DNA of 64,000 nucleotides. Source: Sphingobium sp. Z007 (lineage in GTDB: Bacteria > Pseudomonadota > Alphaproteobacteria > Sphingomonadales > Sphingomonadaceae). Made by a program: the position numbers and the translations under genes. The stretch is from contig NZ_FBXK01000005.1 in assembly GCF_900013425.1 (NCBI RefSeq), positions 1,240,001-1,304,000 on the forward strand. The letters run 5' to 3'. Under the pieces are notes generated by a model. The model ran no database searches. It saw only the letters and a list, made by a program, of their open reading frames with translations, and was not told the origin of the DNA. How positions within the stretch are numbered: position 1 is the first letter of the stretch; each line of letters starts with the position of its first letter. Positions 15,912-24,372 of the stretch are shown here, piece by piece.

Positions 15912-15943
15912 CCGATAAATATCCATGACAGCATCGGGCTGTC
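15912..15943 (+). promoter_or_regulatory. TAAATATC leader, copy D (pseudoknot-capable)
   Basis: TAAATATC is at 15916-15923. Here the hairpin is shifted downstream: GACAGC (15927-15932), loop ATCGG, GCTGTC (15938-15943). The loop ATCGG is complementary to CCGAT at 15912-15916, so a loop-to-5'-strand pseudoknot is possible. GGAG at 15957-15960 then leads to GTG 15969, left free in this copy. It is the weakest member in alignment, but the octamer is exact. Confidence 0.45.
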
Positions 15944-15968
15944 CAACAACATAACTGGAGAGATCGAC

Positions 15969-16742
15969 GTGACATCAATCACACTCACACGCTTCAACGT
16001 GAACCCCCGCTCATATAGCTATCAGGACTCCTACCGCGCTTGCTTGGACGCGACTGCTGGAGCCAACTGCCACAGCATCCAAAGCTATATGAATGGCCTA
16101 ATGAGCCAGATGCAAAATCATCCCGGCGAACCTGCCGCATGGTCATTTAGCGAATGGACGCGCGGCAACAATACCGCTGAATACTGGCGGGCAGCTACGG
16201 CAATCGTGCTGGAATATCGCATCAATGGCGACGCGGCAGAAATTGGCCTGGCACTGCATGACCGTGCTGTTGCGCTTGGATATGCCCATATCATCATGGA
16301 TAGCCTCAGCCGCCAAGGCGACCGAACCGCAACGATCGTCTTCCCTCTCACAGAGCGCGTGACCAAAGAGCAATACGCTAGACTGGCCAGCGTCCTGATG
16401 GAGGAACTAGGCCAGTATCGCGCCGCAAGCGGCAACATGGCATTCACGCATCTCATCCATGTCGATCATCTATGCGATCAGCTTTTCGTCCCCGGTGCCG
16501 TCATCGCTCCGAAGGCCAAAATCAATGAGACGGAAAAGGCATATCAAAACATGGACCCTCGCCGCTTTGAGGCCGGTGGCCCTGCCGCCGCAGTCCATCT
16601 AGTCGCGCCCATTCTGACTTCACACGACGGTTTGTTTGAGTGGACGCCCAACGCATCCGAGATAGCTCAGATGGACGCTAACGCCTTGCTGGCGAGCATC
16701 GGCGTGGACCTGACCGCTAACGGTCAGCTTCTTTCGGAATGA
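15969..16742 (+). CDS. Degenerate primase-polymerase-like protein candidate, 257 aa
   Basis: GTG 15969 follows GGAG by about 8 bases. The central region (about residues 70-180) runs Ala-Ile-Val-Leu-Glu-Tyr-Arg, a helix, a strand, then a Val-Phe-Pro-Leu-Thr-Glu-Arg-Val-Thr-x-x-x-Tyr segment, a helix ending in Leu-Gly, and a Phe-Val-Pro-Gly strand. That order resembles archaeo-eukaryotic primase (AEP) replication proteins of plasmids and phages. The first catalytic motif (usually hhhDhD) keeps one acid at best, and the His motif is not visible, so activity is doubtful. An unrelated fold cannot be excluded. Confidence 0.45.
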   Translation: MTSITLTRFNVNPRSYSYQDSYRACLDATAGANCHSIQSYMNGLMSQMQNHPGEPAAWSFSEWTRGNNTAEYWRAATAIVLEYRINGDAAEIGLALHDRAVALGYAHIIMDSLSRQGDRTATIVFPLTERVTKEQYARLASVLMEELGQYRAASGNMAFTHLIHVDHLCDQLFVPGAVIAPKAKINETEKAYQNMDPRRFEAGGPAAAVHLVAPILTSHDGLFEWTPNASEIAQMDANALLASIGVDLTANGQLLSE

Positions 16743-16746
16743 CGGA

Positions 16747-17646
16747 TCATTCTGTGTAACCTGACTTTCGGAGAAACCAGATTGCTGCGGCCTCAAATGT
16801 GTAGAACTTGATATCTTGGCCCTCAGGGCATTGATACTCGACTAGATCCACCTTGCATGGAGAAGGCAATTCCAAACCCGGTCCGGCATAGGCATTTTTG
16901 ATCGCTTCTTTGAGGCCCGCTTCGAGATTTCCTAAGCGGCTGCTCGCTGCCGCATAGGCAATACACGCGCCATTTCGATCTTCGTTGGACCGGTCAGCAC
17001 ACGCCCTCCGCGTCTTATTCGCGAATTCCAGCCAGACTGGTCGGAAGCTGGGTTGGTCAGACACGTTCACAATCTGCCCTTTGTAGATATTGAGGAAGAC
17101 TGGAGGGCTGTAACTGCCCGCACCGGAGGCAAACTGATACCGAAAGCTGTCGTCCTGCCTCACAAAATCTACTGTTCCATCACCATCAACATCTTTTGGA
17201 AAAGTCGCGCTTGGGCCACCGTCCACTTCTTCAAATTCGATTACCTTTAATCGGCCTGCGACAGGGGTGACAACGCGAAGAGTCGCGCAACAGTGTGCCC
17301 CGCCGGTGAACCCACCCAGCAGCACCGAAGGAGTAGCATCGGCGCTAGACAGCTGCCCAATGGCTACCTGTCGCTCAATGAATCTGCTCGTCGCATATCC
17401 TTCGGTCGTGATTATCGTTTGAACACCCGGCACCCGAATTGAGGTTGCGACATCTAGAGTATCTTCACCTTTAAACATCGGCTGAAGCGTCGCTTCAACG
17501 CCCCCAAATGTGACAGTGACGGGCGCGGCATTTTTAGAAAAATCTACTGATTTCACTACTTGCGCTTCAGCAAGGCTCGATGTCGCCAACGCGCATAATC
17601 CAGCAATGGCCGTCCGCAGCCACCGACCCTTGGAAACTAGACCCAT
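16747..17646 (-). CDS. Exported protein with FG-GAP-like segment, 299 aa
   Basis: ATG 17646 is preferred because GGGGA lies 7 bases upstream; ATG 17652 would be too close. A signal peptide is clear: basic start, hydrophobic core and Ala-Glu-Ala-Gln near residue 28. The mature part contains Gly-Gly-Ala-His-Cys-Cys (about residue 115) and Asp-Val-Asp-Gly-Asp-Gly-Thr-Val-Asp, an FG-GAP or calcium-binding-like loop. Several other Cys residues suggest disulfides. It faces the phage genes tail to tail and looks like host cargo (a moron). The function is unknown. Confidence 0.6.
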   Translation of the reverse strand: MGLVSKGRWLRTAIAGLCALATSSLAEAQVVKSVDFSKNAAPVTVTFGGVEATLQPMFKGEDTLDVATSIRVPGVQTIITTEGYATSRFIERQVAIGQLSSADATPSVLLGGFTGGAHCCATLRVVTPVAGRLKVIEFEEVDGGPSATFPKDVDGDGTVDFVRQDDSFRYQFASGAGSYSPPVFLNIYKGQIVNVSDQPSFRPVWLEFANKTRRACADRSNEDRNGACIAYAAASSRLGNLEAGLKEAIKNAYAGPGLELPSPCKVDLVEYQCPEGQDIKFYTFEAAAIWFLRKSGYTE

Positions 17647-17743
17647 AATCATTCCCCACGTCTTATCCGGCTCACCTGTATCGAGAGAACGGCTAATCGC
17701 AAACCCACTTGCCGAATCGTTCCGTTTTTGTTCTCAATGAGAC

Positions 17744-17935
17744 ATGGAACGAATCGACCCCCGCGAACTATGCGAAATCATACTGACAGCACCGGCATGG
17801 GCGCGTGTAGCTATCACGATGCCGGATGAGGAAATGCGTGAGAAAGGTGCCACGGAATTGGCTCTGACCATCTGCGAGCGGCTGTCCGACTTCCCAGCAA
17901 TCCCTGACTTCAACCAGCTCAATCTCCCGTTGTGA
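17744..17935 (+). CDS. DUF6771-like small protein, 63 aa
   Basis: The 63-residue protein opens Met-Glu-Arg-Ile-Asp-Pro-Arg and has Ala-Pro-Ala-Trp-Ala-Arg-Val followed by an Arg/Glu-rich helix. This matches, from memory, small sphingomonad proteins of the DUF6771 kind. There is no membrane segment. It is the last gene before the junction with comEC. The function is unknown. It diverges from the exported-protein gene that begins at 17646. Confidence 0.5.
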   Translation: MERIDPRELCEIILTAPAWARVAITMPDEEMREKGATELALTICERLSDFPAIPDFNQLNLPL

Positions 17936-17989
17936 CGCTGGCCCGCGCCGCAGCCGCCTAGCGCAAATCTGCGGAAAATCAGGGTTTGA

Positions 17990-18015
17990 CTCCTATAACG
18001 CACGGGTCAGCAGCG
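17990..18015. other. Probable prophage/chromosome junction (att region) inside comEC
   Basis: The comEC frame, read on the minus strand, runs normally through Gly-Tyr-Thr-Leu-Leu-Thr and then ends within three codons. In full-length ComEC proteins this motif continues into further membrane helices. To the left the DNA is lower in GC and phage-like. The exact core sequence cannot be set without the left junction, which is outside the window. Confidence 0.6.
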
Positions 18016-18997
18016 TATAGCCGATCCCCGCCAGTGCACCGCCCGCCGCCGCGATCAGCATCAGCGGCCAACCCAGCGCCGCCCGCTGGCTCAACGCCAT
18101 TACCCGCATCAACAGGAAAATGACCGCCCCGATCAGCGCCGTGACATGCAGCCCGCTGATCGACAGAAGATGCGCCAGACCGCTGCGCCGCATCGCTTCC
18201 GCATCGGCTTCTGGGATCGCGCCCTGGTCCCCGGTCGCCAGGGCCGCGGCAATCCCTTCGGCCGGGCCATCGACCCGTTCCAATATATGGGCGAACAGCC
18301 GCGCCCGCAGCGGTGGCGCGGCTTTGGACGGGGCCAATATTTCGACCGGTTTCAGCGCCTTGCCCGTCGCGCCGATCCCTTGAAAATAGGCGCGCGCCGC
18401 AAAATCATAGCCGCCCGGCACGCTCGGCGGCGCGGGCGGCATCAAACGCGCGCGAAAGCGTATCCGTGCCCCTTCGCCCAATCCCGCCGGGACATCGGCA
18501 TCGGCAATGTTCACCCGCACGACGGCCGGCAGATCGGGCGCGTCGACCGGTCGCAGCATGACGCGCACCATCGCCTGTGCCGGAACGGGACGCACCGCCG
18601 TTACATCGCCGATCAACTGCACGAAGGTCGCCCGGCCAAGCGGCGGCTGGCCCCAGATCGTGGCCTTCCCCCAGACCAGCAGGCACCCCATGCACGCCAG
18701 GATGCCGCCTGCGACGCATAACCGCCGCAACCGCCCGCCCACCGGCAACATCGCCCCGATGCAGGCCATCGCCAATGCGCTGCAGCAAAAGGCCAGCCAG
18801 GCCATGGCATGGGGCAGGATGAACCAGGCGGCAATCCCGCTGCCCAGCCCGATCGGCGCCCATAAGCCGATCTGTTCGCGCTCGCGCTCCAGCCAGCTTT
18901 CGAGTCGCTCCAGCCCCGCCCGCGCCAATGCCGCCGGCCTCGCACCAAGGGAGGTTTGTCGTGGCTCAAAAGCCATGCTAGGGGGCGCAGCATCCAT
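17993..18997 (-). pseudogene. comEC: ComEC competence protein, 5' part, disrupted by the prophage
   Basis: This has 334 codons where the family normally has about 700. Residues about 45-110 hold membrane segments. A DUF4131-type soluble domain follows (about 115-225), with an Ile-Arg-Phe-Arg-Ala-Arg strand. Next is the start of the Competence domain with Gly-Leu-Ala-His-Leu-Leu-Ser-Ile-Ser-Gly-Leu-His. The remaining channel helices and the C-terminal metallo-beta-lactamase-like domain are missing. ComEC carries transforming DNA across the inner membrane, so the truncated form should be inactive. The gene is divergent from gltX. The missing 3' part should lie at the other prophage end. Confidence 0.85.
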
Positions 18998-19024
18998 GGG
19001 TCAGCAAGGCGAATGTCAGGGAAT

Positions 19025-20467
19025 ATGACGGCAAGTGCAACGGGAATGAACAAGCCGGTGGTGACCCGTTTCGCCCCGTCCCCCACCGGCTATTTGCATA
19101 TCGGCGGTGCCCGCACCGCGCTGTTCAACTGGCTGTTCGCGCGCCATCATGGCGGCAAGTTTCTGCTGCGGATCGAAGACACCGATCGCGCCCGTTCGAC
19201 CGACGCGGCCGTCGACGCAATCTTCGACGGGCTGGACTGGCTGGGCGTGGGCGGCGACGAACCGGCCGTGTTCCAATTTGCACGCACCCCGCGCCATGCG
19301 GAGGTCGCCAACCAGTTGCTGGAATCCAGCCACGCCTATCGCTGCTATGCTACGCCGGAAGAACTGGCGACCTTGCGCGAACAGCAGCGCGCCGCCAAGC
19401 AGCCGATGCGCTATGACGGCCGGTGGCGCGACCGCGCACCCGAAGATGCGCCGGAAGGCGCGCCCTTCGTCATCCGCATCAAAGCCCCGCGTGAGGGCGA
19501 GACGGTAATCGAGGACGCCGTGCAGGGCCGCGTCGTCGTGCAGAATGCCGAACTGGACGACATGATCCTGCTGCGGTCCGATGGCACGCCAACCTATATG
19601 CTGGCCGTCGTAGTCGACGATCATGACATGGGCGTCACTCACGTCATCCGCGGCGACGATCATCTGAACAACGCCTTCCGCCAGCTCAGCATCATCAAGG
19701 CGATGCAGTGGGAGGAGCCGATCTACGCCCATATCCCGCTGATCCACGGTTCGGACGGCGCGAAACTGTCGAAACGCCACGGCGCGCTGGGCGTTGACGC
19801 CTATCGCGACGAGATGGGGATGCTGCCCGAGGCAGTGCTCAACTATTTGCTGCGTCTGGGTTGGGGCCATGGCGACGAGGAGATCATCTCCATCGCCCGC
19901 GCGATCGACCTGTTCGATATCGATGGCGTTGGCCGTTCGCCTTCGCGCTTCGACATGAAGAAGCTGGAAAATCTGAACGGCCATTATCTGCGAGAGGCGG
20001 ATGATGGCCGCCTGGCCGGACTGGTTGCGCCGCGGGTGGAACAGCGGCTTGAAATCATGCTGTCGGATGCCAATGTCTCGGTCTTGACGCAAGCGATGGC
20101 TTCGCTGAAGCCACGCGCCAAGAACCTTAATGAAATTGCGGAGGGCGCAGAATTTCTGTTCAAAAATTGCCCACTCGATTTTGACGAGAAGGCATCCGCT
20201 CTGCTAGACGAATCCGCGCGCGCGCTGCTGAAAAAGACAGCCGACGCTCTCCAGCCCGTCCAGTCCTGGACGGTCGAAGCGATCGAAGACGTGATACGCC
20301 GCGTGGCAGAGGATGCCGGTCTGGGATTGGGCAAGGTAGCGCAGCCGCTGCGCGCGGCGCTCACCGGTCGCACGGTCTCGCCGGGGATTTTCGATGTCCT
20401 CTTCCTTTTGGGGAAAGAGGAGAGCTTGGAACGACTGAACGATGTTGGGCACGCATCGGCCGGTTGA
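19025..20467 (+). CDS. gltX: Glutamyl-tRNA synthetase
   Basis: This class I aminoacyl-tRNA synthetase charges tRNA-Glu. Residues about 10-30 hold [20 protein letters not shown], with the HIGH-type motif His-Ile-Gly-Gly. Lys-Leu-Ser-Lys-Arg (about residue 245) is the KMSKS counterpart. The C-terminal helical anticodon-binding region is complete, 480 residues in all. I start at ATG 19025, next to CAGGGA; a longer frame from 18956 would overlap the comEC start. It is followed closely by gltA. Whether it also charges tRNA-Gln cannot be told from the sequence. Confidence 0.95.
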   Translation: MTASATGMNKPVVTRFAPSPTGYLHIGGARTALFNWLFARHHGGKFLLRIEDTDRARSTDAAVDAIFDGLDWLGVGGDEPAVFQFARTPRHAEVANQLLESSHAYRCYATPEELATLREQQRAAKQPMRYDGRWRDRAPEDAPEGAPFVIRIKAPREGETVIEDAVQGRVVVQNAELDDMILLRSDGTPTYMLAVVVDDHDMGVTHVIRGDDHLNNAFRQLSIIKAMQWEEPIYAHIPLIHGSDGAKLSKRHGALGVDAYRDEMGMLPEAVLNYLLRLGWGHGDEEIISIARAIDLFDIDGVGRSPSRFDMKKLENLNGHYLREADDGRLAGLVAPRVEQRLEIMLSDANVSVLTQAMASLKPRAKNLNEIAEGAEFLFKNCPLDFDEKASALLDESARALLKKTADALQPVQSWTVEAIEDVIRRVAEDAGLGLGKVAQPLRAALTGRTVSPGIFDVLFLLGKEESLERLNDVGHASAG

Positions 20468-20487
20468 TGGCACTCAAGGAGAACAAT

Positions 20488-21774
20488 ATGTCGGATAACA
20501 ATGCCATTTTGACCGTCGGGGGAGACACGAAGGACTATGCCGTCATGGACGGCACGGTCGGCCCGCAGGTCATCGACGTGCGCAAGCTCTACGCCAATAC
20601 CGGCATGTTCACCTATGATCCGGGCTTCACCTCCACCGCCAGCTGCGAATCCGGCCTGACCTATATTGACGGTGACGCCGGCATCCTGCTCCACCGCGGC
20701 TATCCGATCGGCCAGTTGGCCGAAGAATCAAGCTTCATGGAAGTCTGCTATCTTTTGCTGAACGGCGAATTGCCGTCGCAGAAGGAACTGGAGGACTTCA
20801 CCACCACCATCACGCGCCATACCATGGTGCACGAACAGCTGTCGGCCTTCTTCCGCGGTTTCCGCCGCGATGCGCATCCGATGGCGATCATGGTCGGCGT
20901 TGTCGGTGCCCTCTCTGCTTTCTATCATGATTCCACCGACATCAACGACCCGGAACAGCGCCGCATTGCAAGCCACCGCCTGATCGCCAAGATGCCGACC
21001 ATCGCGGCCATGGCCTATAAATATTCGGTGGGTCAGCCCTTCGTCTATCCGCGCAATGACCTGAGCTACACCGCCAATTTCCTGCGCATGACCTTCTCGG
21101 TCCCGGCGGAGGATTATGTTCCCGATCCAGTGATCGTGGACGCGATGGACAAGATCTTCATCCTGCATGCCGATCATGAGCAGAACGCCTCGACGTCGAC
21201 CGTGCGCCTCGCCGGGTCGTCGGGCGCCAACCCGTTCGCCTGCATCGCGGCCGGCATCGCCTGTCTCTGGGGGCCGGCGCATGGCGGCGCGAACGAAGCC
21301 GCGCTCAACATGCTGCGCGAAATCGGCACCGTCGATCGCATCCCGGAATATATCGCCCGCGCCAAGAACAAGGACGATCCGTTCCGCCTGATGGGCTTTG
21401 GCCATCGCGTCTATAAAAATTACGATCCGCGCGCGACCGTGATGCAGAAGACCGCCAAGGACGTGCTGGAGAAGCTGGGTGTCAACGATCCCGTCTTCGA
21501 CGTCGCCAAGGAACTGGAGCAGATCGCGCTCAACGATCCCTATTTCGTCGAAAAGAAGCTCTACCCGAATGTGGACTTCTATTCGGGCGTGATCCTGTCG
21601 GCGATCGGCTTCCCGACCGAAATGTTCACGGTGCTCTTCGCCCTCGCCCGCACCGTCGGCTGGGTCGCCCAATGGAACGAAATGATTTCGGACCCAGCGC
21701 AGAAGATCGGCCGCCCCCGTCAGCTCTACACCGGCCCGACGCAGCGTGACTATGTCGCAGTCGATAAGCGCTGA
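20488..21774 (+). CDS. gltA: Citrate synthase
   Basis: This enzyme condenses acetyl-CoA and oxaloacetate in the first step of the TCA cycle. The 428 residues match the Gram-negative hexameric type. Visible are [10 protein letters not shown] (active-site His) and [13 protein letters not shown]. The start at ATG 20488 follows AAGGAG; the ATG at 20464 has none. It begins 20 bases after gltX and is closed by a terminator at 21802. Confidence 0.96.
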   Translation: MSDNNAILTVGGDTKDYAVMDGTVGPQVIDVRKLYANTGMFTYDPGFTSTASCESGLTYIDGDAGILLHRGYPIGQLAEESSFMEVCYLLLNGELPSQKELEDFTTTITRHTMVHEQLSAFFRGFRRDAHPMAIMVGVVGALSAFYHDSTDINDPEQRRIASHRLIAKMPTIAAMAYKYSVGQPFVYPRNDLSYTANFLRMTFSVPAEDYVPDPVIVDAMDKIFILHADHEQNASTSTVRLAGSSGANPFACIAAGIACLWGPAHGGANEAALNMLREIGTVDRIPEYIARAKNKDDPFRLMGFGHRVYKNYDPRATVMQKTAKDVLEKLGVNDPVFDVAKELEQIALNDPYFVEKKLYPNVDFYSGVILSAIGFPTEMFTVLFALARTVGWVAQWNEMISDPAQKIGRPRQLYTGPTQRDYVAVDKR

Positions 21775-21801
21775 TCGGCGTCAAGCCAACGCTATAATGA
21801 A

Positions 21802-21829
21802 GAACGGCGCTCAACGGGCGCCGTTTTTT
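21802..21829 (+). terminator. Rho-independent terminator after gltA
   Basis: ACGGCGC and GCGCCGT form a GC-rich stem with a short loop, followed by six T (21824-21829). It lies 30 bases after the gltA stop and just before the convergent kinase-like gene ending at 21850. Confidence 0.85.
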
Positions 21830-21849
21830 ATGGGAGAAAGGCTATCGCG

Positions 21850-23229
21850 TCAGGCGACAGGCAGCGACAAGATGAAGCGCGCGCCTTCGCCCGGCGCGCC
21901 GCCGATGCGGATATCCCCGTTCATCGCGCGGGCGAGGCGGCGGGAGATATAGAGGCCGAGGCCACTGCCACCGGCGTCATCGCGCCCCAGCCGCTCGAAT
22001 TTCTCGAAAATGCGCTCGCGATCGGCCGGCGCAATCCCCGCCCCCTGGTCAATCACGGCGATGCGCGCCTGGCCGCTTTCCCATTCGGTGGCGATGCGCA
22101 CCTGCGTCCCCTCCGGCGCATAGCGCACGGCGTTACCGATCAGATTGACCAATATCTGGAGTATTCGGCGAAACTCTCCAATCGCCAGCAACGGCGCATC
22201 CGGGGCGGGCGCAACGATGGTGATCCGCCGGTCAAGCGCCTTGACCGCCAGCAAGCCTGCTGCCCGTCGTCCCAGATCGGCCAGGTCCACCTCTTCAGCG
22301 ACAACGCTGAAATCCGGCCGGTCGATCGCCTGCAAATCGGCCAGATCGTCGACCAATGCCATCAGATGCCGACCCGCCGCCGCAATGTCGTTGGCATAGC
22401 CGGCATAATCGGGTCGCAGCGGTCCTTCCAACTGCGCGCTGATCGTATCGGCATTCGCGATGATCCGCCCCAGCGGCTGCCGTAGCGAGCGATCGAGCCG
22501 CCGCCCGAACTCGACTGGATACAGCGTCAGCGGCGCTTCTTCCGGCAAAGGCGCGGCCACTGCCAATTCCAGCGGGAAGGCTGTCCCACGATAGCCCGTC
22601 AACTGGCCGGCATGATCGAACATCGGAAAGGCCGACAGGCGAAACCGGCGGGTGGTATCGCTCGCCAGCACAGCCTGCTGATCGCGAAAGGCCCGCCGCT
22701 GGGCAAAGCCGCGCAGCATCGCCATGTCGCCATCGCTATCCGCTTCCAACTGAAAATAGGTGGAAAAGCGCGTTCCAGGGACCGGGGGATTGTCAGGCAG
22801 AGCGCCGCTATCGCCGTGCCCTGCCAGCACCATCTGGAACCGCAATTGCGTGTCGATCTGCCAGGTCCAACCATCGGCCAACGCCGCGATATCAGCTTCT
22901 CGCCGACCCTCGTAAGGCGGCAGCGGCGCGGGAGGACGTTCGCGCCAGTCCACGACCGAAAGGCTGACGCTCTTGTCACGCTCGGGCTTGGCCCGCACCC
23001 ACATATCGATGTCGCCGCGCTCTGCCGCCGCAACCACTGGCCGCGACACCAAAACACCCAGTCGCGCCGCCAGCCTGGCGATCGCCACCAATTGCGGCAC
23101 CGCAAAGGGGGCGCCCAGGTCCGAGCCAGCTTCCCGTTGCAGCGCCAGCAGCGGCGCGTCCGCGCTCAGCAGATAGCCTTCGGCAGACAAGGTGGCGCGC
23201 AGGATCGCGGGATGCGACGGCATGTTCAT
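21850..23229 (-). CDS. Histidine-kinase-like protein without the H-box histidine
   Basis: The 459-residue protein has no clear membrane segment. Residues about 1-215 form a sensor-like region. Residues about 240-300 align with a dimerisation helix pair, but where HELRTPL is expected the sequence reads Arg-Ser-Leu-Arg-Gln-Pro-Leu, so the phosphoacceptor His is absent. The ATPase domain is complete: Asn-Leu-Ile-Gly-Asn-Ala (N box), Asp-Gln-Gly-Ala-Gly-Ile (G1) and Gly-Ser-Gly-Leu-Gly-Leu (G2). It overlaps the upstream DUF2336-like gene by ATGA. It may be an ATP-binding regulator; autophosphorylation on the usual site is not possible. Confidence 0.75.
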   Translation of the reverse strand: MNMPSHPAILRATLSAEGYLLSADAPLLALQREAGSDLGAPFAVPQLVAIARLAARLGVLVSRPVVAAAERGDIDMWVRAKPERDKSVSLSVVDWRERPPAPLPPYEGRREADIAALADGWTWQIDTQLRFQMVLAGHGDSGALPDNPPVPGTRFSTYFQLEADSDGDMAMLRGFAQRRAFRDQQAVLASDTTRRFRLSAFPMFDHAGQLTGYRGTAFPLELAVAAPLPEEAPLTLYPVEFGRRLDRSLRQPLGRIIANADTISAQLEGPLRPDYAGYANDIAAAGRHLMALVDDLADLQAIDRPDFSVVAEEVDLADLGRRAAGLLAVKALDRRITIVAPAPDAPLLAIGEFRRILQILVNLIGNAVRYAPEGTQVRIATEWESGQARIAVIDQGAGIAPADRERIFEKFERLGRDDAGGSGLGLYISRRLARAMNGDIRIGGAPGEGARFILSLPVA

Positions 23230-24326
23230 GCGCCAGCCACTGCCCGCAAATGGTTCAGCTTCGTGCGGAAAGCCGCCGACGTCCGCAGGGCTGCGACTAT
23301 GCCATCGGCTTTTTCGTCGCTCAACGCGTCATAGCGTTCCACTTCGATCACGATAGCGGCGTCGGACAGCGACGGCCGCACCGGCCGCAACGCCAGCAGC
23401 AGATGGCGAAAATCGGCGCCTGACCCGCCCAGCGCCAGGCATAGCGCAGCGACCTGCGACAATGGGCCCATTACCAGCATCTCAACAACCGGTTTGGTCT
23501 CAAGGCGCAGCTGCCGCGCCGTGACAGCGGCGAACAGGAGGAAACGCCGCCGCTCCAGCAAGCGGCCAAGCAGGTCAGGCGCGTCGGCCTGCTCGCCCAT
23601 GCGGCGCACCAGCCGATCCGCCTGAACGATCGGACAGGCCGCCTCATCATGGTCGGCCAGCAATGCCCATCCAGATCGGTCGAAGGCGGCCAGCAGCCGA
23701 TCATCGCCATCGACCATGGTGCGCTGCGCCACGACGGTCAGACAGGCGGCGACCGTCCATGTCAGTTCGGCGAAACGCTCGGCGGGAAGGTCGGGCTTCA
23801 TCGGCGCGTCTTCCCCGCCGATCGCAAGCCAGCGTCCTTCAGCCAGCGCCAGCCCTGACAAGGCGTCGCCGAGCATCGGATCATCGATCGAGGGCGTCGA
23901 TGCGTCCGCGACCTCGTTCAGTTGCTCGACGTCGGCTTTGCCGAACTGGCGGAGCATCATCGTCACGCCGGCGCGGATCTGCATATGCGCCAGAAGGCCG
24001 GGGCCAAGCAGGGTGGGGTGCGCGCGCACCATCGCCCAGGCAACCGGGGCCGGCCAGCGATCCAGCGCCGCGGCCACATCGGGCGCATGGCCCAGCGACA
24101 GGCGCAAGGCCATTTCGATCGCGGTGATGCACCCGCCGATATGGCGGCGCGTTTCGGCGATCAGGGCGTCGTGACGCGGTTGCCCTTCGTCCGGAAAGAA
24201 AAACGCCAGGTCGATGGCATGGCCGACCGGCACAGCGGACAGGCCGGCCATGACGCGCGCCATTGGCCAGTTGCCCGCCATGGCCGTGCCGGTAAGGGAC
24301 GAATGGGCGCTCATGCCGATCAGCAT
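23226..24326 (-). CDS. DUF2336-like helical protein, 366 aa
   Basis: ATG 24326 has AAGGAC upstream. The protein is almost all helical, with repeats rich in Leu, Ala and Arg and no membrane segment. The pattern recalls DUF2336 proteins of alphaproteobacteria, HEAT-like and often encoded beside two-component genes; I cannot confirm this without a profile search. It overlaps the kinase-like gene by four bases, so the two products are probably made together and may interact. Confidence 0.45.
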   Translation of the reverse strand: MLIGMSAHSSLTGTAMAGNWPMARVMAGLSAVPVGHAIDLAFFFPDEGQPRHDALIAETRRHIGGCITAIEMALRLSLGHAPDVAAALDRWPAPVAWAMVRAHPTLLGPGLLAHMQIRAGVTMMLRQFGKADVEQLNEVADASTPSIDDPMLGDALSGLALAEGRWLAIGGEDAPMKPDLPAERFAELTWTVAACLTVVAQRTMVDGDDRLLAAFDRSGWALLADHDEAACPIVQADRLVRRMGEQADAPDLLGRLLERRRFLLFAAVTARQLRLETKPVVEMLVMGPLSQVAALCLALGGSGADFRHLLLALRPVRPSLSDAAIVIEVERYDALSDEKADGIVAALRTSAAFRTKLNHLRAVAGA

Positions 24327-24372
24327 AATTGCACGTCCTTAAAATGCACTAAACCGTCCTGGGGAAATTTGC

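Noticed and set aside
1..18000. Gene transfer agent instead of a phage
   Set aside because: The visible order (J-like protein, large spike, collagen-like fibre, morons, insertion inside comEC) fits a siphovirus-like prophage and not the conserved Rhodobacter-type GTA cluster. The head genes are outside the window, so this is not absolute.
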